Counted from the first letter of the stretch, positions 52,572 through 60,839 are shown. The stretch: DNA of 64,000 nt from an uncultured Lachnospiraceae bacterium (GCA_900548905.1 URMK01000028.1:17175-81174), one strand, 5' to 3'. Made by a program: numbers and translations. Notes: generated by a model from the letters alone, not told the origin.

Positions 52572-53267
52572 ATGGCAATTCAGAAAATAAGCCGGGACAG
52601 TATAAGTGATCAGGTATTTGCGCAGATGAAAGAACAGATTCTGAGAGGAGAATGGAGTCCCGGGGAAAAGATTCCATCTGAGAATGAACTGGCCCGGCAA
52701 TTCGGAGTAAGCCGGATAACCGTACGGAATGCCCTTCAGAAATTGTGCGCGCTGGAATTGCTGGAGACCCGCTTCGGAGAAGGTTCCTTTGTACGCTGTC
52801 AGAATGCCGCTTCCGTAATGAGCCCTCTGATACCCGCAGCTTTTCTAAATGATAATAATATGGAAGAAATCCTCCAGCTGCGCAGAATGATAGAAGGTCC
52901 TGTTTGCAGAGAAGCTTGTCGCAAAGCATCGTCAGAAAAAACAAATGATTTGAAAAACTTATTTCAGCAAATGGAAACAGCAAAGGATTACCTTCCGGAG
53001 TTCGCCCGCCTGGACTACCAGTTCCATATCACAATAGCCCGGATTGCAGGAAATTCCATTATAATCCGTATTTATGATATCATGAATGAAGTAATGCAAA
53101 GCACGTTTGAAAAGGTAGTGCAGGCAAGAGGAAACCAAGCCGGCCTGTATTTTCACAGCCGGATTGTGGATGCCTTTGAAAAAAAAGATGAAGATGCCGC
53201 CGAAAAGATTATGGAAGAACATATGAAAGATTTGTATAATAGCTTTTTAAATAATTTTAAAGCATAG
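52572..53267 (+). CDS. GntR-family transcriptional regulator (FadR subfamily)
   Basis: 231 aa. The winged HTH at residues 10-75 has KIPSENELARQFGVSRITVR. The C-terminal all-helical FCD domain carries the metal/effector residues in LDYQFHITIARIAGNS and a final HSRIVDAFEKKD. It is the third gene of the dehydratase-aldolase operon and probably represses it until a sugar acid binds. Confidence 0.9.
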   Translation: MAIQKISRDSISDQVFAQMKEQILRGEWSPGEKIPSENELARQFGVSRITVRNALQKLCALELLETRFGEGSFVRCQNAASVMSPLIPAAFLNDNNMEEILQLRRMIEGPVCREACRKASSEKTNDLKNLFQQMETAKDYLPEFARLDYQFHITIARIAGNSIIIRIYDIMNEVMQSTFEKVVQARGNQAGLYFHSRIVDAFEKKDEDAAEKIMEEHMKDLYNSFLNNFKA

Positions 53268-53567
53268 AAATCGTTATGACGAAAAAAGGAAACTGTTTAT
53301 AAAACATAGATACAACGTTGAGCAAAACTTTGGAAAAAGGAATTGGTTAATTTTCCGGAGAAATCTCCAATCCAGATATGAGTGGAATAGTAAAATGATA
53401 TGAAAATGCGGCTGCAGTAATCCGAATTTCCAAACAGTTCCATAGGAAGAGGATTATATGTTTTATTTAGATATGATGATAAGGAAAACAGGAAAAAGAA
53501 ATGAAGATTGTTTCTTTAAACCATCTTAAAATATTAGAATTACATTTTATAATAAATTATAATCCGG
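53268..53567. other. Non-coding stretch before CRISPR leader 3
   Basis: AT-rich, no supported gene or clear terminator; one short inverted repeat GGAGA/TCTCC near 53360. Confidence 0.5.
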
Positions 53568-53612
53568 GGTGCGAATATCAAGTGCACATGAAAATACCGG
53601 GGGATTCGCACT
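53568..53612 (+). promoter_or_regulatory. 45-nt leader element, copy 3 (array 3)
   Basis: Starts GGTGCGAAT, contains GTGCACATGAAAA and ends GGGATTCGCACT. It lies 138 nt before the first repeat. A promoter-like TTGAGA, 18 nt, TATAGT lies between. Confidence 0.8.
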
Positions 53613-53750
53613 AAAAAAAGTACTAAAAAAGTACCAAAAAATATGTGGACATAATTATTTTGAGAGTTTATTATAAAATGTAGTATAGTTGTTTGTGGAA
53701 AGCTTATAGTTTTAAATGCATATTGAATGAGTTTTTTGCATGGTTTTGCT

Positions 53751-54646
53751 GTCGAGGCTTGCGTAGCCTCGTGGATTGAAATTCACGAGAATACGACAAC
53801 CTCATATCCTCAAACTAGTCGAGGCTTGCGTAGCCTCGTGGATTGAAATTTTTGTAACAACCTTCTCCCGGTTTAAAAACTCGTCGAGGCTTGCGTAGCC
53901 TCGTGGATTGAAATCTGCAATACGCAAACCAGACTAAATTAATGATATGTCGAGGCTTGCGTAGCCTCGTGGATTGAAATTCCGTATTTGCCGGTTCTTC
54001 CGGTAGGATACGGGTGTCGAGGCTTGCGTAGCCTCGTGGATTGAAATAAAGCTGATGCGAGCATTCAATGCCCATGATTATTGTCGAGGCTTGCGTAGCC
54101 TCGTGGATTGAAATATTCTTAAACTGCGCCATTTCCTCCGTACTTGCCCGTCGAGGCTTGCGTAGCCTCGTGGATTGAAATCCGCGTATACCCCTACCAT
54201 GCTACGGGCAACGCGGGTCGAGGCTTGCGTAGCCTCGTGGATTGAAATGTAACTTTACAACCATACCCGACCTTAAATCACGTCGAGGCTTGCGTAGCCT
54301 CGTGGATTGAAATCCAGATGGACAGATGCGGGTGTAACCGTGTGGCGTCGAGGCTTGCGTAGCCTCGTGGATTGAAATTCAGTTACGTGGGTGGAATCCG
54401 GGATACCGAACGTACGTCGAGGCTTGCGTAGCCTCGTGGATTGAAATAGCTTCTTCGGCGGTGTCCACTGCCGTTACACTTTGTCGAGGCTTGCGTAGCC
54501 TCGTGGATTGAAATATCTCGGAGACGATGCAATACATGGCCTGTTGCACGTCGAGGCTTGCGTAGCCTCGTGGATTGAAATGGAATTACCGGGGATGAAG
54601 CGTTTAACTTAATTGTCGAGGCTTGCGTAGCCTCATGGATTGAAAT
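53751..54646 (+). CRISPR. CRISPR array 3, type I-C, 14 repeats
   Basis: Fourteen 32-nt repeats with 13 spacers of 33-37 nt. The repeat begins GTCGAGGCT and ends GTGGATTGAAAT; stem CGAGGCT/AGCCTCG, loop TGCGT. The last repeat (54615-54646) has one change in the stem (CCTCA for CCTCG), and a more decayed copy may follow near 54668-54690. No cas genes are adjacent; it presumably uses the operon 9 kb to the left. Spacers 3 (53915-53948) and 7 (54182-54216) have close relatives in arrays 2 and 1. Confidence 0.98.
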
Positions 54647-54707
54647 CATGATTTACGATATAGCTGTGCAAGCCTCAACGCATGGAAATAATGCAGTCCG
54701 TTTCACA

Positions 54708-54727
54708 ATGTGGACACATGTCCACAT
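54708..54727 (+). promoter_or_regulatory. Perfect inverted repeat upstream of the GH42 gene
   Basis: ATGTGGACA and TGTCCACAT separated by CA, 69 nt before the GH42 start. Size and symmetry suit a repressor or activator operator; the binding protein is not identifiable. Confidence 0.6.
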
Positions 54728-54796
54728 AAATCCGCCTTGCAGATTTGCCCGGATCTTTATATGATGGACTTATCAGAAATAACAGGAGGACGATCC

Positions 54797-56803
54797 ATGG
54801 ATCAATTATTATACGGAGCGGCATATTACGATGAATATATGCCCTATGAGAGACTGGACAAAGACATCAGCATGATGAAAAAGGCCGGGATTAATGTAAT
54901 CAGGATTGCGGAATCCACGTGGAGTACCGAGGAACCGGAGGATGGCGTATTCGATTTTTCCCATGTGACCAGGGTACTGGATGCCTGTGAGCGCGCGGGG
55001 ATTTTTGTAATTGTGGGAACGCCCACATATGCCATACCTGCCTGGATGGCAAAGGCCTATCCTGAAATTATGGTAACGGATCGAAGCGGCAGAAGGCCTT
55101 ATGGCGCCAGACAGATTATGGACATCACCCATCCGGCTTACCGTTTCTATGCCGAGCGTATCATCCGCAGGCTGATGGAAGCGGTACGGGGATACCGCTG
55201 TGTAATAGGCTTTCAGCTGGATAACGAAACAAAACATTTCGGGACAAGCAGTGAAAATGTGCAGCAAATGTTCGTCAGATATATCAGAAAAAAATATGAT
55301 GGCGACCTGGAACGTTTCAACCATGATTTCGGCCTTGCATATTGGAGCAACCGTATCAATTCCTGGGAGGAATTTCCCAGTGCGGCCGGTACGATTAATG
55401 GGAGCCTGGGCTGCGAATTTGAAAAATTCCAGAGACAGCTGGTTACGGATTTCCTGAAAAGACAGGCGGAAATCGTAAGCGAATACAAACGGGAAGAGCA
55501 GTTCATTACCCATAATTTTGATTTCGCATGGAAGGGATACTCCTATGGCGTACAGCCTGATGTGGATCATTTTAAGGCGGCAGAAGCAGTAACCATAGCC
55601 GGCTGTGATATTTATCACCCCACACAGGACAGCCTTACAGGGAAAGAGATTGCATTCGGCGGTGATCTTATCCGCTCCCTTAAAAAAGATAACTATTTTC
55701 TCATCGAAACAGAGGCACAGGGTTTTCCCGAATGGACACCCTATGAGGGACAACTGCGGCTTCAGGCATTCAGCCATCTGGCAAGCGGTGCAGATTCTGT
55801 GATGTATTGGCACTGGCATTCTATCCATAATGCCTGTGAGACTTACTGGAAGGGCCTGCTCAGCCATGATTTGGAAGAAAATGCGGTTTACCGGGAGGCC
55901 TGCCGTATCGGCAGCCAGTTCCGCGAACTCAGTCCCAGTCTGCTGCATTTGAAAAAAGAAAACAAGGCGGCAATCATGGTGAGTAATGAATCGCTTACTG
56001 CCTTGAAATGGTTCCCGTTCCCGGCAGGAAGCGCGGCAAATTATAACGATGTAGTCAGGTGGATTTACGATGTTCTTTATGAAATGAATGTGGAATGCGA
56101 TTTTGTCAGCACAGATGAAACCGAATTGTCAGGATATGATATATTGTTTGTGCCCGCTCTCTACTGCGCGCCGGAAGAATGCCTGTGGAGGATCCGGGAT
56201 TACGCAGAGCAAGGGGGCTGTGTATTAGCTACCTTTAAAACCGCCTTTACAGATGAACATGTTAAAGTATGGGCGGATACACAACCGCACTTGCTGAAAG
56301 AATGCTTCGGGGTAACATATAATCAGTTTACCGCTCCTGTTAATGCCGGACTGACAGGGGATTCGCTTCCGGTTTCCCAAGAGGAACGCAAGATTTCACT
56401 CTTTATGGAACTGTTGGAAAATGTGGATGCCGAGGTGATTTCCTCTTATGATCATGACGCATGGAAAAATTATGCGGCGGTCACCAGAAAAGACTGCGGC
56501 AAAGGGATTTGCATTTATGTGGGATGTATGACGACGCCGGTCTATCTGAAAGCCTTGCTTACGGCAGTCTGGAAGGAAAAAGGCTGGTGGACCTGGAAAC
56601 AGGAAAATTCCTTCCCGCTTATTATCAGAGAGGGCAGGAACTGCAAAGGAAACCGCATAACTTATTACCTGAATTATTCCGGTGGATTTCAGGAATGTGC
56701 ATGCGGTCGTCAGGGTATTGAACTGTTTTCCGGCCGGAAAACGGAAAAAGGGGAAATGATGCAGATACAGCCCTGGAATCTGCTGATCGTAGAAGAGGGG
56801 TAA
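54797..56803 (+). CDS. Glycoside hydrolase family 42 beta-galactosidase
   Basis: 668 aa, complete, no signal peptide. LYGAAYYDEYMPYERLDKDI is the GH42 start, acid/base Glu144 lies in GFQLDNETKHFG, and nucleophile Glu304 in YFLIETEAQGF. The trimerisation domain (about residues 390-600) and C-terminal beta domain are present. The ATG at 54797 has AGGAGG upstream; the frame is open 87 nt further but without a ribosome site. It cleaves terminal beta-galactose inside the cell. An intact relative of the destroyed gene at 23563. A small gene follows after 5 nt. Confidence 0.92.
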   Translation: MDQLLYGAAYYDEYMPYERLDKDISMMKKAGINVIRIAESTWSTEEPEDGVFDFSHVTRVLDACERAGIFVIVGTPTYAIPAWMAKAYPEIMVTDRSGRRPYGARQIMDITHPAYRFYAERIIRRLMEAVRGYRCVIGFQLDNETKHFGTSSENVQQMFVRYIRKKYDGDLERFNHDFGLAYWSNRINSWEEFPSAAGTINGSLGCEFEKFQRQLVTDFLKRQAEIVSEYKREEQFITHNFDFAWKGYSYGVQPDVDHFKAAEAVTIAGCDIYHPTQDSLTGKEIAFGGDLIRSLKKDNYFLIETEAQGFPEWTPYEGQLRLQAFSHLASGADSVMYWHWHSIHNACETYWKGLLSHDLEENAVYREACRIGSQFRELSPSLLHLKKENKAAIMVSNESLTALKWFPFPAGSAANYNDVVRWIYDVLYEMNVECDFVSTDETELSGYDILFVPALYCAPEECLWRIRDYAEQGGCVLATFKTAFTDEHVKVWADTQPHLLKECFGVTYNQFTAPVNAGLTGDSLPVSQEERKISLFMELLENVDAEVISSYDHDAWKNYAAVTRKDCGKGICIYVGCMTTPVYLKALLTAVWKEKGWWTWKQENSFPLIIREGRNCKGNRITYYLNYSGGFQECACGRQGIELFSGRKTEKGEMMQIQPWNLLIVEEG

Positions 56804-56808
56804 CATAT

Positions 56809-57075
56809 ATGGGATTGTTTAAGGAAACTGTTTTTTCCGGGTTCTCCATGCAGAATTTTACGAAAGTAAGGGACACGCTGTCTGCCAATAATGTCTGGTA
56901 TACCGTCAAGGTACATGACCGGACGGGTGGGAGCGGACTGGGAGTGTCCCGTGCAGTATCAGGGAATTTGGGAATGAACCCTGATTTTTCCAAAGAATAT
57001 GAAGTTCTGGTAAAAAAGGTAGATGCGGATAAAGCGCGCCATTACATCAACCGGATAACTTTTTCTGAAAACTGA
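56809..57075 (+). CDS. Small uncharacterised protein (DUF2007-like pattern)
   Basis: 88 aa. FTKVRDTLSANNVWYTVKVH and EYEVLVKKVDADKARHYINR resemble the alpha-beta layout of small DUF2007-type proteins, in which a residue pair-binding fold is predicted. A Gly/Ser-rich loop sits between. It follows GH42 by 5 nt and is probably in the same operon. Function unknown. Confidence 0.55.
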   Translation: MGLFKETVFSGFSMQNFTKVRDTLSANNVWYTVKVHDRTGGSGLGVSRAVSGNLGMNPDFSKEYEVLVKKVDADKARHYINRITFSEN

Positions 57076-57191
57076 TTCCCTGCCCAAAGGGAAAACGGAA
57101 CCTCAGGTTGACAGCCTGACAAGCAGCTGTTGGTGGTGCCCGGGAGAAAGAGCGGGTATAATATAAGAAAAATTACCTGCAGGAGGCTGTT

Positions 57192-57893
57192 ATGACTGAA
57201 ATACATTTGCCATCCAATCTTCAAAAATACCGTAAATCCCACAATTTTTCCCAGGAGGATCTGGCAGACAGACTTCAGATATCCCGCCAGGCTGTGGCAA
57301 AATGGGAAAACGGGATAAATTATCCGGATATTACCAACCTCACTTTGCTTGCCGATCTTTTTGGGGTAACGGTTGATGCCCTGATATATGGGAATGATTG
57401 TTCCGGGACCGGCGGAATACCAGCTGCGGCTGTAATATCCGGTCAGCGGCTTACGGAATTCCTCCTATGCGCCAAAAAACACTGCTATGCCGGAAACGGT
57501 GCGGAAGAAGAGCAAGCCTGCCGCCCGGAAGCCCATGATTTTGTCTATGAAGATTCCCGGTATTGGTATATGGATACCTATTTGGGCGGCAGATTTTTTT
57601 CCGGAGAAGAAGCTGTGTGGGAAAAGCAGCAGGAAGAAAGAATACCGATCTGGTCAATGAACTATACAGGCAGAACTCTGGCCGACAGTTTTAACTCCTG
57701 CTTTTTAAAAGAAGCATTGTCCCATGTGGAAAACGAAAATCCCTTCCGGGGGCCTGCACTTTACCGGAAGGGAGATTATGTCTACCATTGTTTCCAACAG
57801 GGAGGCATGCAATGGTTCCAGGGACGGGAAGAAATCTATTATGGAACCGTAAAAATTTATGAATGTGAATTTCATGGAGGGGCTGTCCAATAG
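57192..57893 (+). CDS. XRE-family regulator with C-terminal DUF5680-like domain
   Basis: 233 aa. The N-terminal Cro/CI helix-turn-helix (residues 8-62) has NFSQEDLADRLQISRQAVAK with WENGINYPD. The rest has CAKKHCYAGNGAE, DFVYEDSRYWYMDTYLGGRF and MNYTGRTL, the pattern of DUF5680, usual in such fused regulators of Clostridia. AGGAGG site. Target and ligand unknown. Its stop overlaps a short hairpin shared with the convergent VOC gene. Confidence 0.82.
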   Translation: MTEIHLPSNLQKYRKSHNFSQEDLADRLQISRQAVAKWENGINYPDITNLTLLADLFGVTVDALIYGNDCSGTGGIPAAAVISGQRLTEFLLCAKKHCYAGNGAEEEQACRPEAHDFVYEDSRYWYMDTYLGGRFFSGEEAVWEKQQEERIPIWSMNYTGRTLADSFNSCFLKEALSHVENENPFRGPALYRKGDYVYHCFQQGGMQWFQGREEIYYGTVKIYECEFHGGAVQ

Positions 57894-57900
57894 CCCTTCT
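57880..57900. terminator. Short terminator between XRE and VOC genes
   Basis: GGGCT and AGCCC separated by 7 nt, followed by a T/C-rich run; overlaps the XRE stop codon. Confidence 0.45.
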
Positions 57901-57906
57901 CTTCTT

Positions 57907-58287
57907 TTATTCATGCAGTTCCAAAGGAAGCCCGTCCGGATCCTTGAAAAAAGTCATCTTTTTCTGTGTGAATTCATCAATTCTCACAGGCTCCGACTCA
58001 ATTCCCAATGCCTGCAGTTCCCGGATTGTATCCTCTATACAGGGAACACGGAAAGCAAGATGCCGCAGCCCGCATGCTTCCGGATAACTGGGCCGCGCCG
58101 GACTTCCCGGTATGGCAAAAAGCTCCAGCTCGCAATCCCCCAGCTTCAGATCCAGCTTATAATCCCCCCGGCTTTCCCGGTAGTTCTCCCGGATGATTTC
58201 GAAACCAAGCAAATCCACGTAAAAATGCCGTGAGATTTGATAATCAGAACATATCAAAGCTACATGGTGTATCGTATCCAGTTTCAT
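57907..58287 (-). CDS. VOC superfamily (glyoxalase I-like) protein
   Basis: 126 aa starting MKLDTIHHVALICSDYQISR, with the first metal-type His in HHVALIC. RHLAFRVPCIEDTIRELQAL gives a second His and KDPDGLPLELHE the final Glu, so a metal site is likely. The start at 58287 is chosen for GGAGG upstream; an earlier ATG has none. This is the pattern of small glyoxalase-like proteins of Bacillota. Substrate unknown. Confidence 0.87.
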   Translation of the reverse strand: MKLDTIHHVALICSDYQISRHFYVDLLGFEIIRENYRESRGDYKLDLKLGDCELELFAIPGSPARPSYPEACGLRHLAFRVPCIEDTIRELQALGIESEPVRIDEFTQKKMTFFKDPDGLPLELHE

Positions 58288-58386
58288 AAGAGCCCTCCTT
58301 ATATAGGTAATCAACTTCTATTATACCGTTATTGACCACAAAAGTCAGTAAAAATAAAATATCGCAACAGTACTAACGCTGCAAAG

Positions 58387-58476
58387 CAGTTACAAAATAG
58401 CCGATGGAAAAGAACTGTAACTGATTTTGAGGATTTACCTTTTCTACGATTTCATGGTATAATGACAAACAGTTAC
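58387..58476 (+). promoter_or_regulatory. Promoter region with three CAGTTAC heptamers upstream of the SARP-like gene
   Basis: CAGTTAC at 58387-58393, its inverse GTAACTG at 58417-58423 and CAGTTAC again at 58470-58476, around a -10 box TATAAT (58458-58463). SARP-type proteins bind heptamer repeats, so self-regulation is possible. Confidence 0.45.
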
Positions 58477-58605
58477 GGTCAGAAGGAGGAAAGAATATTC
58501 TTTTTCCCATCATGCTTTCCGTTGACAAAAAAGAATAATATTTTTATACTTAATAAAGAAACTGCTGCATAGAGGCAGTGATAGAATTAGGAATGATGAG
58601 GGGCC

Positions 58606-59856
58606 ATGGAAAATAAAAATATTGTTTGTGTGAATCTGTTGGGCGGCTTTACCCTTTCCAAAGACGATAAATCCATCCCTTTGGAATATTCGAATACGAC
58701 GAAAATGATTCAGCTTCTGATCAGCGTACTGGCCGCCGGAAATACAGGAATTCCCAGAAAACAACTGATAGACAGACTTTACGGAAATGATGTGCTGGAG
58801 GATCCTGCAGTAACCTTAAGGGTGAATGCGCACCGCCTGCGTAAATATCTCAAAAAAATAGAAGCCTTTGGGGAATCGGACTGTATTCGCATTAAGCTGG
58901 GAAATTATTTCTGGGATCGGGATGAAGTCCCCCTGGAACTGGACATTGAAGTTTTTACAGAGGCCATTGAACTGGCTCAAAAAGAAAAAACGGAAGAAAC
59001 CAGGCTTACCTATCTTCTGAAGGCCTGCCAGGTATATAAAGGTGATTTCCTCCCGGAGCTTGGCGGAGAGGAATGGGTGGCTGTTGCCTGTGCGGATTAC
59101 CAGAAAAAATATTTTGCCTGTCTCAAAGAAGCGGAAACGATTCTTACGAAGCAGAACAGATATGAAGAACTTCTGGAACTGAGTACCAAAGCTTGCCGTT
59201 TATATCCCTATGAAGAATTCTACCTTCTTCAAATCGACTGCCTTATGACGTTAGGCCGATTTAAGGAAGCCATGGATGTTTACGAAAAAGCCACCACATT
59301 CTATTTTGAAGAACTGGGACTGACCCCATCGGATGAAATGATGGAAAGGTTCCATGCCATGAGCGACAAGGTCCAGTATCATGCGGCGGTTATGACCGAT
59401 ATTAAAGACGGGCTCCAGGAAGAAAAAATCAAATCAGGCGCCTATTTCTGTACCTATCCCGGTTTTACGGACTGTTACCATATTGTGTGCCGTATGCTGG
59501 AACGCAATGGACAGTCTGCTTACCTGATGCTCTGTACCATGGTGGACAGGGAAGGACAGCCGCTTACGGACGAAGTAAAACTGGAGAAATACATGGAAAA
59601 GCTGAAAACGGCAGTTGGTTCTTCCCTTAGAAAAGGGGATTTTTACACCCGCTACGGGATGAACCAGTATCTGATACTGCTGTTGGGGCTCCGCCTGGAG
59701 GACTGCGCTATCATTCAGCACAGGATCGACGGATGCTTTCTCAGTTACGGCCTGAAGGCCCGTGCGGCTATCGAGTATAAGGTTCAGCCTGCCGCAGAGG
59801 ACAACCTGCCGGGGGAAGAATTATCCTTTGCCCAGACCAATTCCCTGTGGGGATGA
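58606..59856 (+). CDS. SARP-like regulator: winged HTH, BTAD and degenerate GGDEF-like domain
   Basis: 416 aa. The N-terminal OmpR-type winged helix (about residues 1-95) has GNTGIPRKQLIDRLYGND and NAHRLRKYLKKI. A bacterial transcriptional activation domain with TPR-like helices follows (about 105-255: EEWVAVACADYQKKYFACLK, YPYEEFYLLQIDCLMTLGRF). The C-terminal 130 residues (LRKGDFYTRYGMNQYLILLL) follow the layout of GGDEF domains but lack the GGDEF signature, so no cyclase activity is expected. Cytoplasmic transcription factor; targets unknown. Confidence 0.82.
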   Translation: MENKNIVCVNLLGGFTLSKDDKSIPLEYSNTTKMIQLLISVLAAGNTGIPRKQLIDRLYGNDVLEDPAVTLRVNAHRLRKYLKKIEAFGESDCIRIKLGNYFWDRDEVPLELDIEVFTEAIELAQKEKTEETRLTYLLKACQVYKGDFLPELGGEEWVAVACADYQKKYFACLKEAETILTKQNRYEELLELSTKACRLYPYEEFYLLQIDCLMTLGRFKEAMDVYEKATTFYFEELGLTPSDEMMERFHAMSDKVQYHAAVMTDIKDGLQEEKIKSGAYFCTYPGFTDCYHIVCRMLERNGQSAYLMLCTMVDREGQPLTDEVKLEKYMEKLKTAVGSSLRKGDFYTRYGMNQYLILLLGLRLEDCAIIQHRIDGCFLSYGLKARAAIEYKVQPAAEDNLPGEELSFAQTNSLWG

Positions 59857-59881
59857 GTATATAACTGATAAAAAAGCTGCT

Positions 59882-59913
59882 AAAAAACGTTCGGAGTGAT
59901 CCGGACGTTTTTA
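59882..59913. terminator. Bidirectional terminator
   Basis: AAACGTTCGG pairs with CCGGACGTTT (one G-U), flanked by A-run and T-run. It separates the convergent SARP-like and methyltransferase genes. A near copy lies at 60697. Confidence 0.75.
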
Positions 59914-59917
59914 CGCT

Positions 59918-60583
59918 TCATACGCCCGACGACGTTTCGTTCCCGTTATCGATGCGGCCTTTTCTCTTTTTCAGTTTAAGGACAACTGTATAATTGCAAT
60001 GCTCTTCCCGCGTAACATCAAAACCATAATTCTCAAAATACATTTTTTTATCCGCAAGATAAAACTTCTTGAAGGTTCTGCAATGTAAGCTTTCCAACAG
60101 ATACAAAGGTGCAAACTTTATGAATTTGCAGAACTTTTTTTGGCGCTCCCATTCCAAAATAACTATGTTTCCCTCGTCTTTCAACAGCCGGTTCGATTCA
60201 GCCATTATCCTTTTTATGAATTCGGGACAGCTTTCGTGCAAAACTAATCCGATTATAATATAATCAAAGCTCTTATCCGGCAGTCCGGTCTTTGCAGCAT
60301 CTGCACATTTCAGATACACATTCTTCATCCCTTGCCTGTTTACCTTCTTCTTTGCCACACGAAGCATTTGTTCAGACAAATCCAGCCCCATAACTTTAAC
60401 AGCAGGCTTCTCTTTTGCAATAGTAATAGTATTCGATAATGTTCCGCAGCACATATCTAAAACTCGGATTTTTCTGTCCGGAACCATCTCCAGAATGACA
60501 TTTACAGGATTTTTGCCCTTTTCAGAGAAAAATATAATCTCCAATAAATCATATGCTTTGGAAACCACATTGTATATGTTCAT
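59918..60583 (-). CDS. Class I SAM-dependent methyltransferase (UbiE-like)
   Basis: 221 aa. Motif I is VLDMCCGTLSNTITIA, the acid after strand 2 is in VMGLDLSEQMLRVA, and SFDYIIIGLVLHE is motif IV. Cys residues replace the usual Gly-Cys-Gly start of motif I. AAGGAGC site upstream of the ATG. Stand-alone gene between two similar hairpins. Substrate unknown. Confidence 0.83.
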   Translation of the reverse strand: MNIYNVVSKAYDLLEIIFFSEKGKNPVNVILEMVPDRKIRVLDMCCGTLSNTITIAKEKPAVKVMGLDLSEQMLRVAKKKVNRQGMKNVYLKCADAAKTGLPDKSFDYIIIGLVLHESCPEFIKRIMAESNRLLKDEGNIVILEWERQKKFCKFIKFAPLYLLESLHCRTFKKFYLADKKMYFENYGFDVTREEHCNYTVVLKLKKRKGRIDNGNETSSGV

Positions 60584-60696
60584 TTTATCGCTCCTTTTTG
60601 TTCAGATTAATTTGATTATATCAGGCGGCAGCATAAAAAAGAAGTGCCGTATTCATTTCCTGAAAAGTAATAAATAATAGTCGGATTTGCAATGGT

Positions 60697-60726
60697 AAAC
60701 GTTTGGGACGATCCGGACGTTTTTTA
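60697..60726. terminator. Terminator-like hairpin, near copy of 59882
   Basis: AAACGTTTGG pairs with CCGGACGTTT (two G-U), loop GACGAT, then a T-run. It lies upstream of the minus-strand methyltransferase, so it does not end that gene; it may block read-through toward 60840. Confidence 0.55.
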
Positions 60727-60839
60727 TAATGTCCTTTTCCAATAAATTTTTAAAAAAGTAACATTAATTATAAAAATGTAACGCTTGGTGTTACTCCCCG
60801 ATCTTTATACTCAAAGTAACGGTGAGAGGGAGGTGCTAT

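Noticed and set aside
58481..58535. AGAAGGAGG before 58491 as the start of a small leader peptide
   Set aside because: No ATG, GTG or TTG lies at the right distance; the first ATG (58509) is 20 nt away and gives only eight codons.
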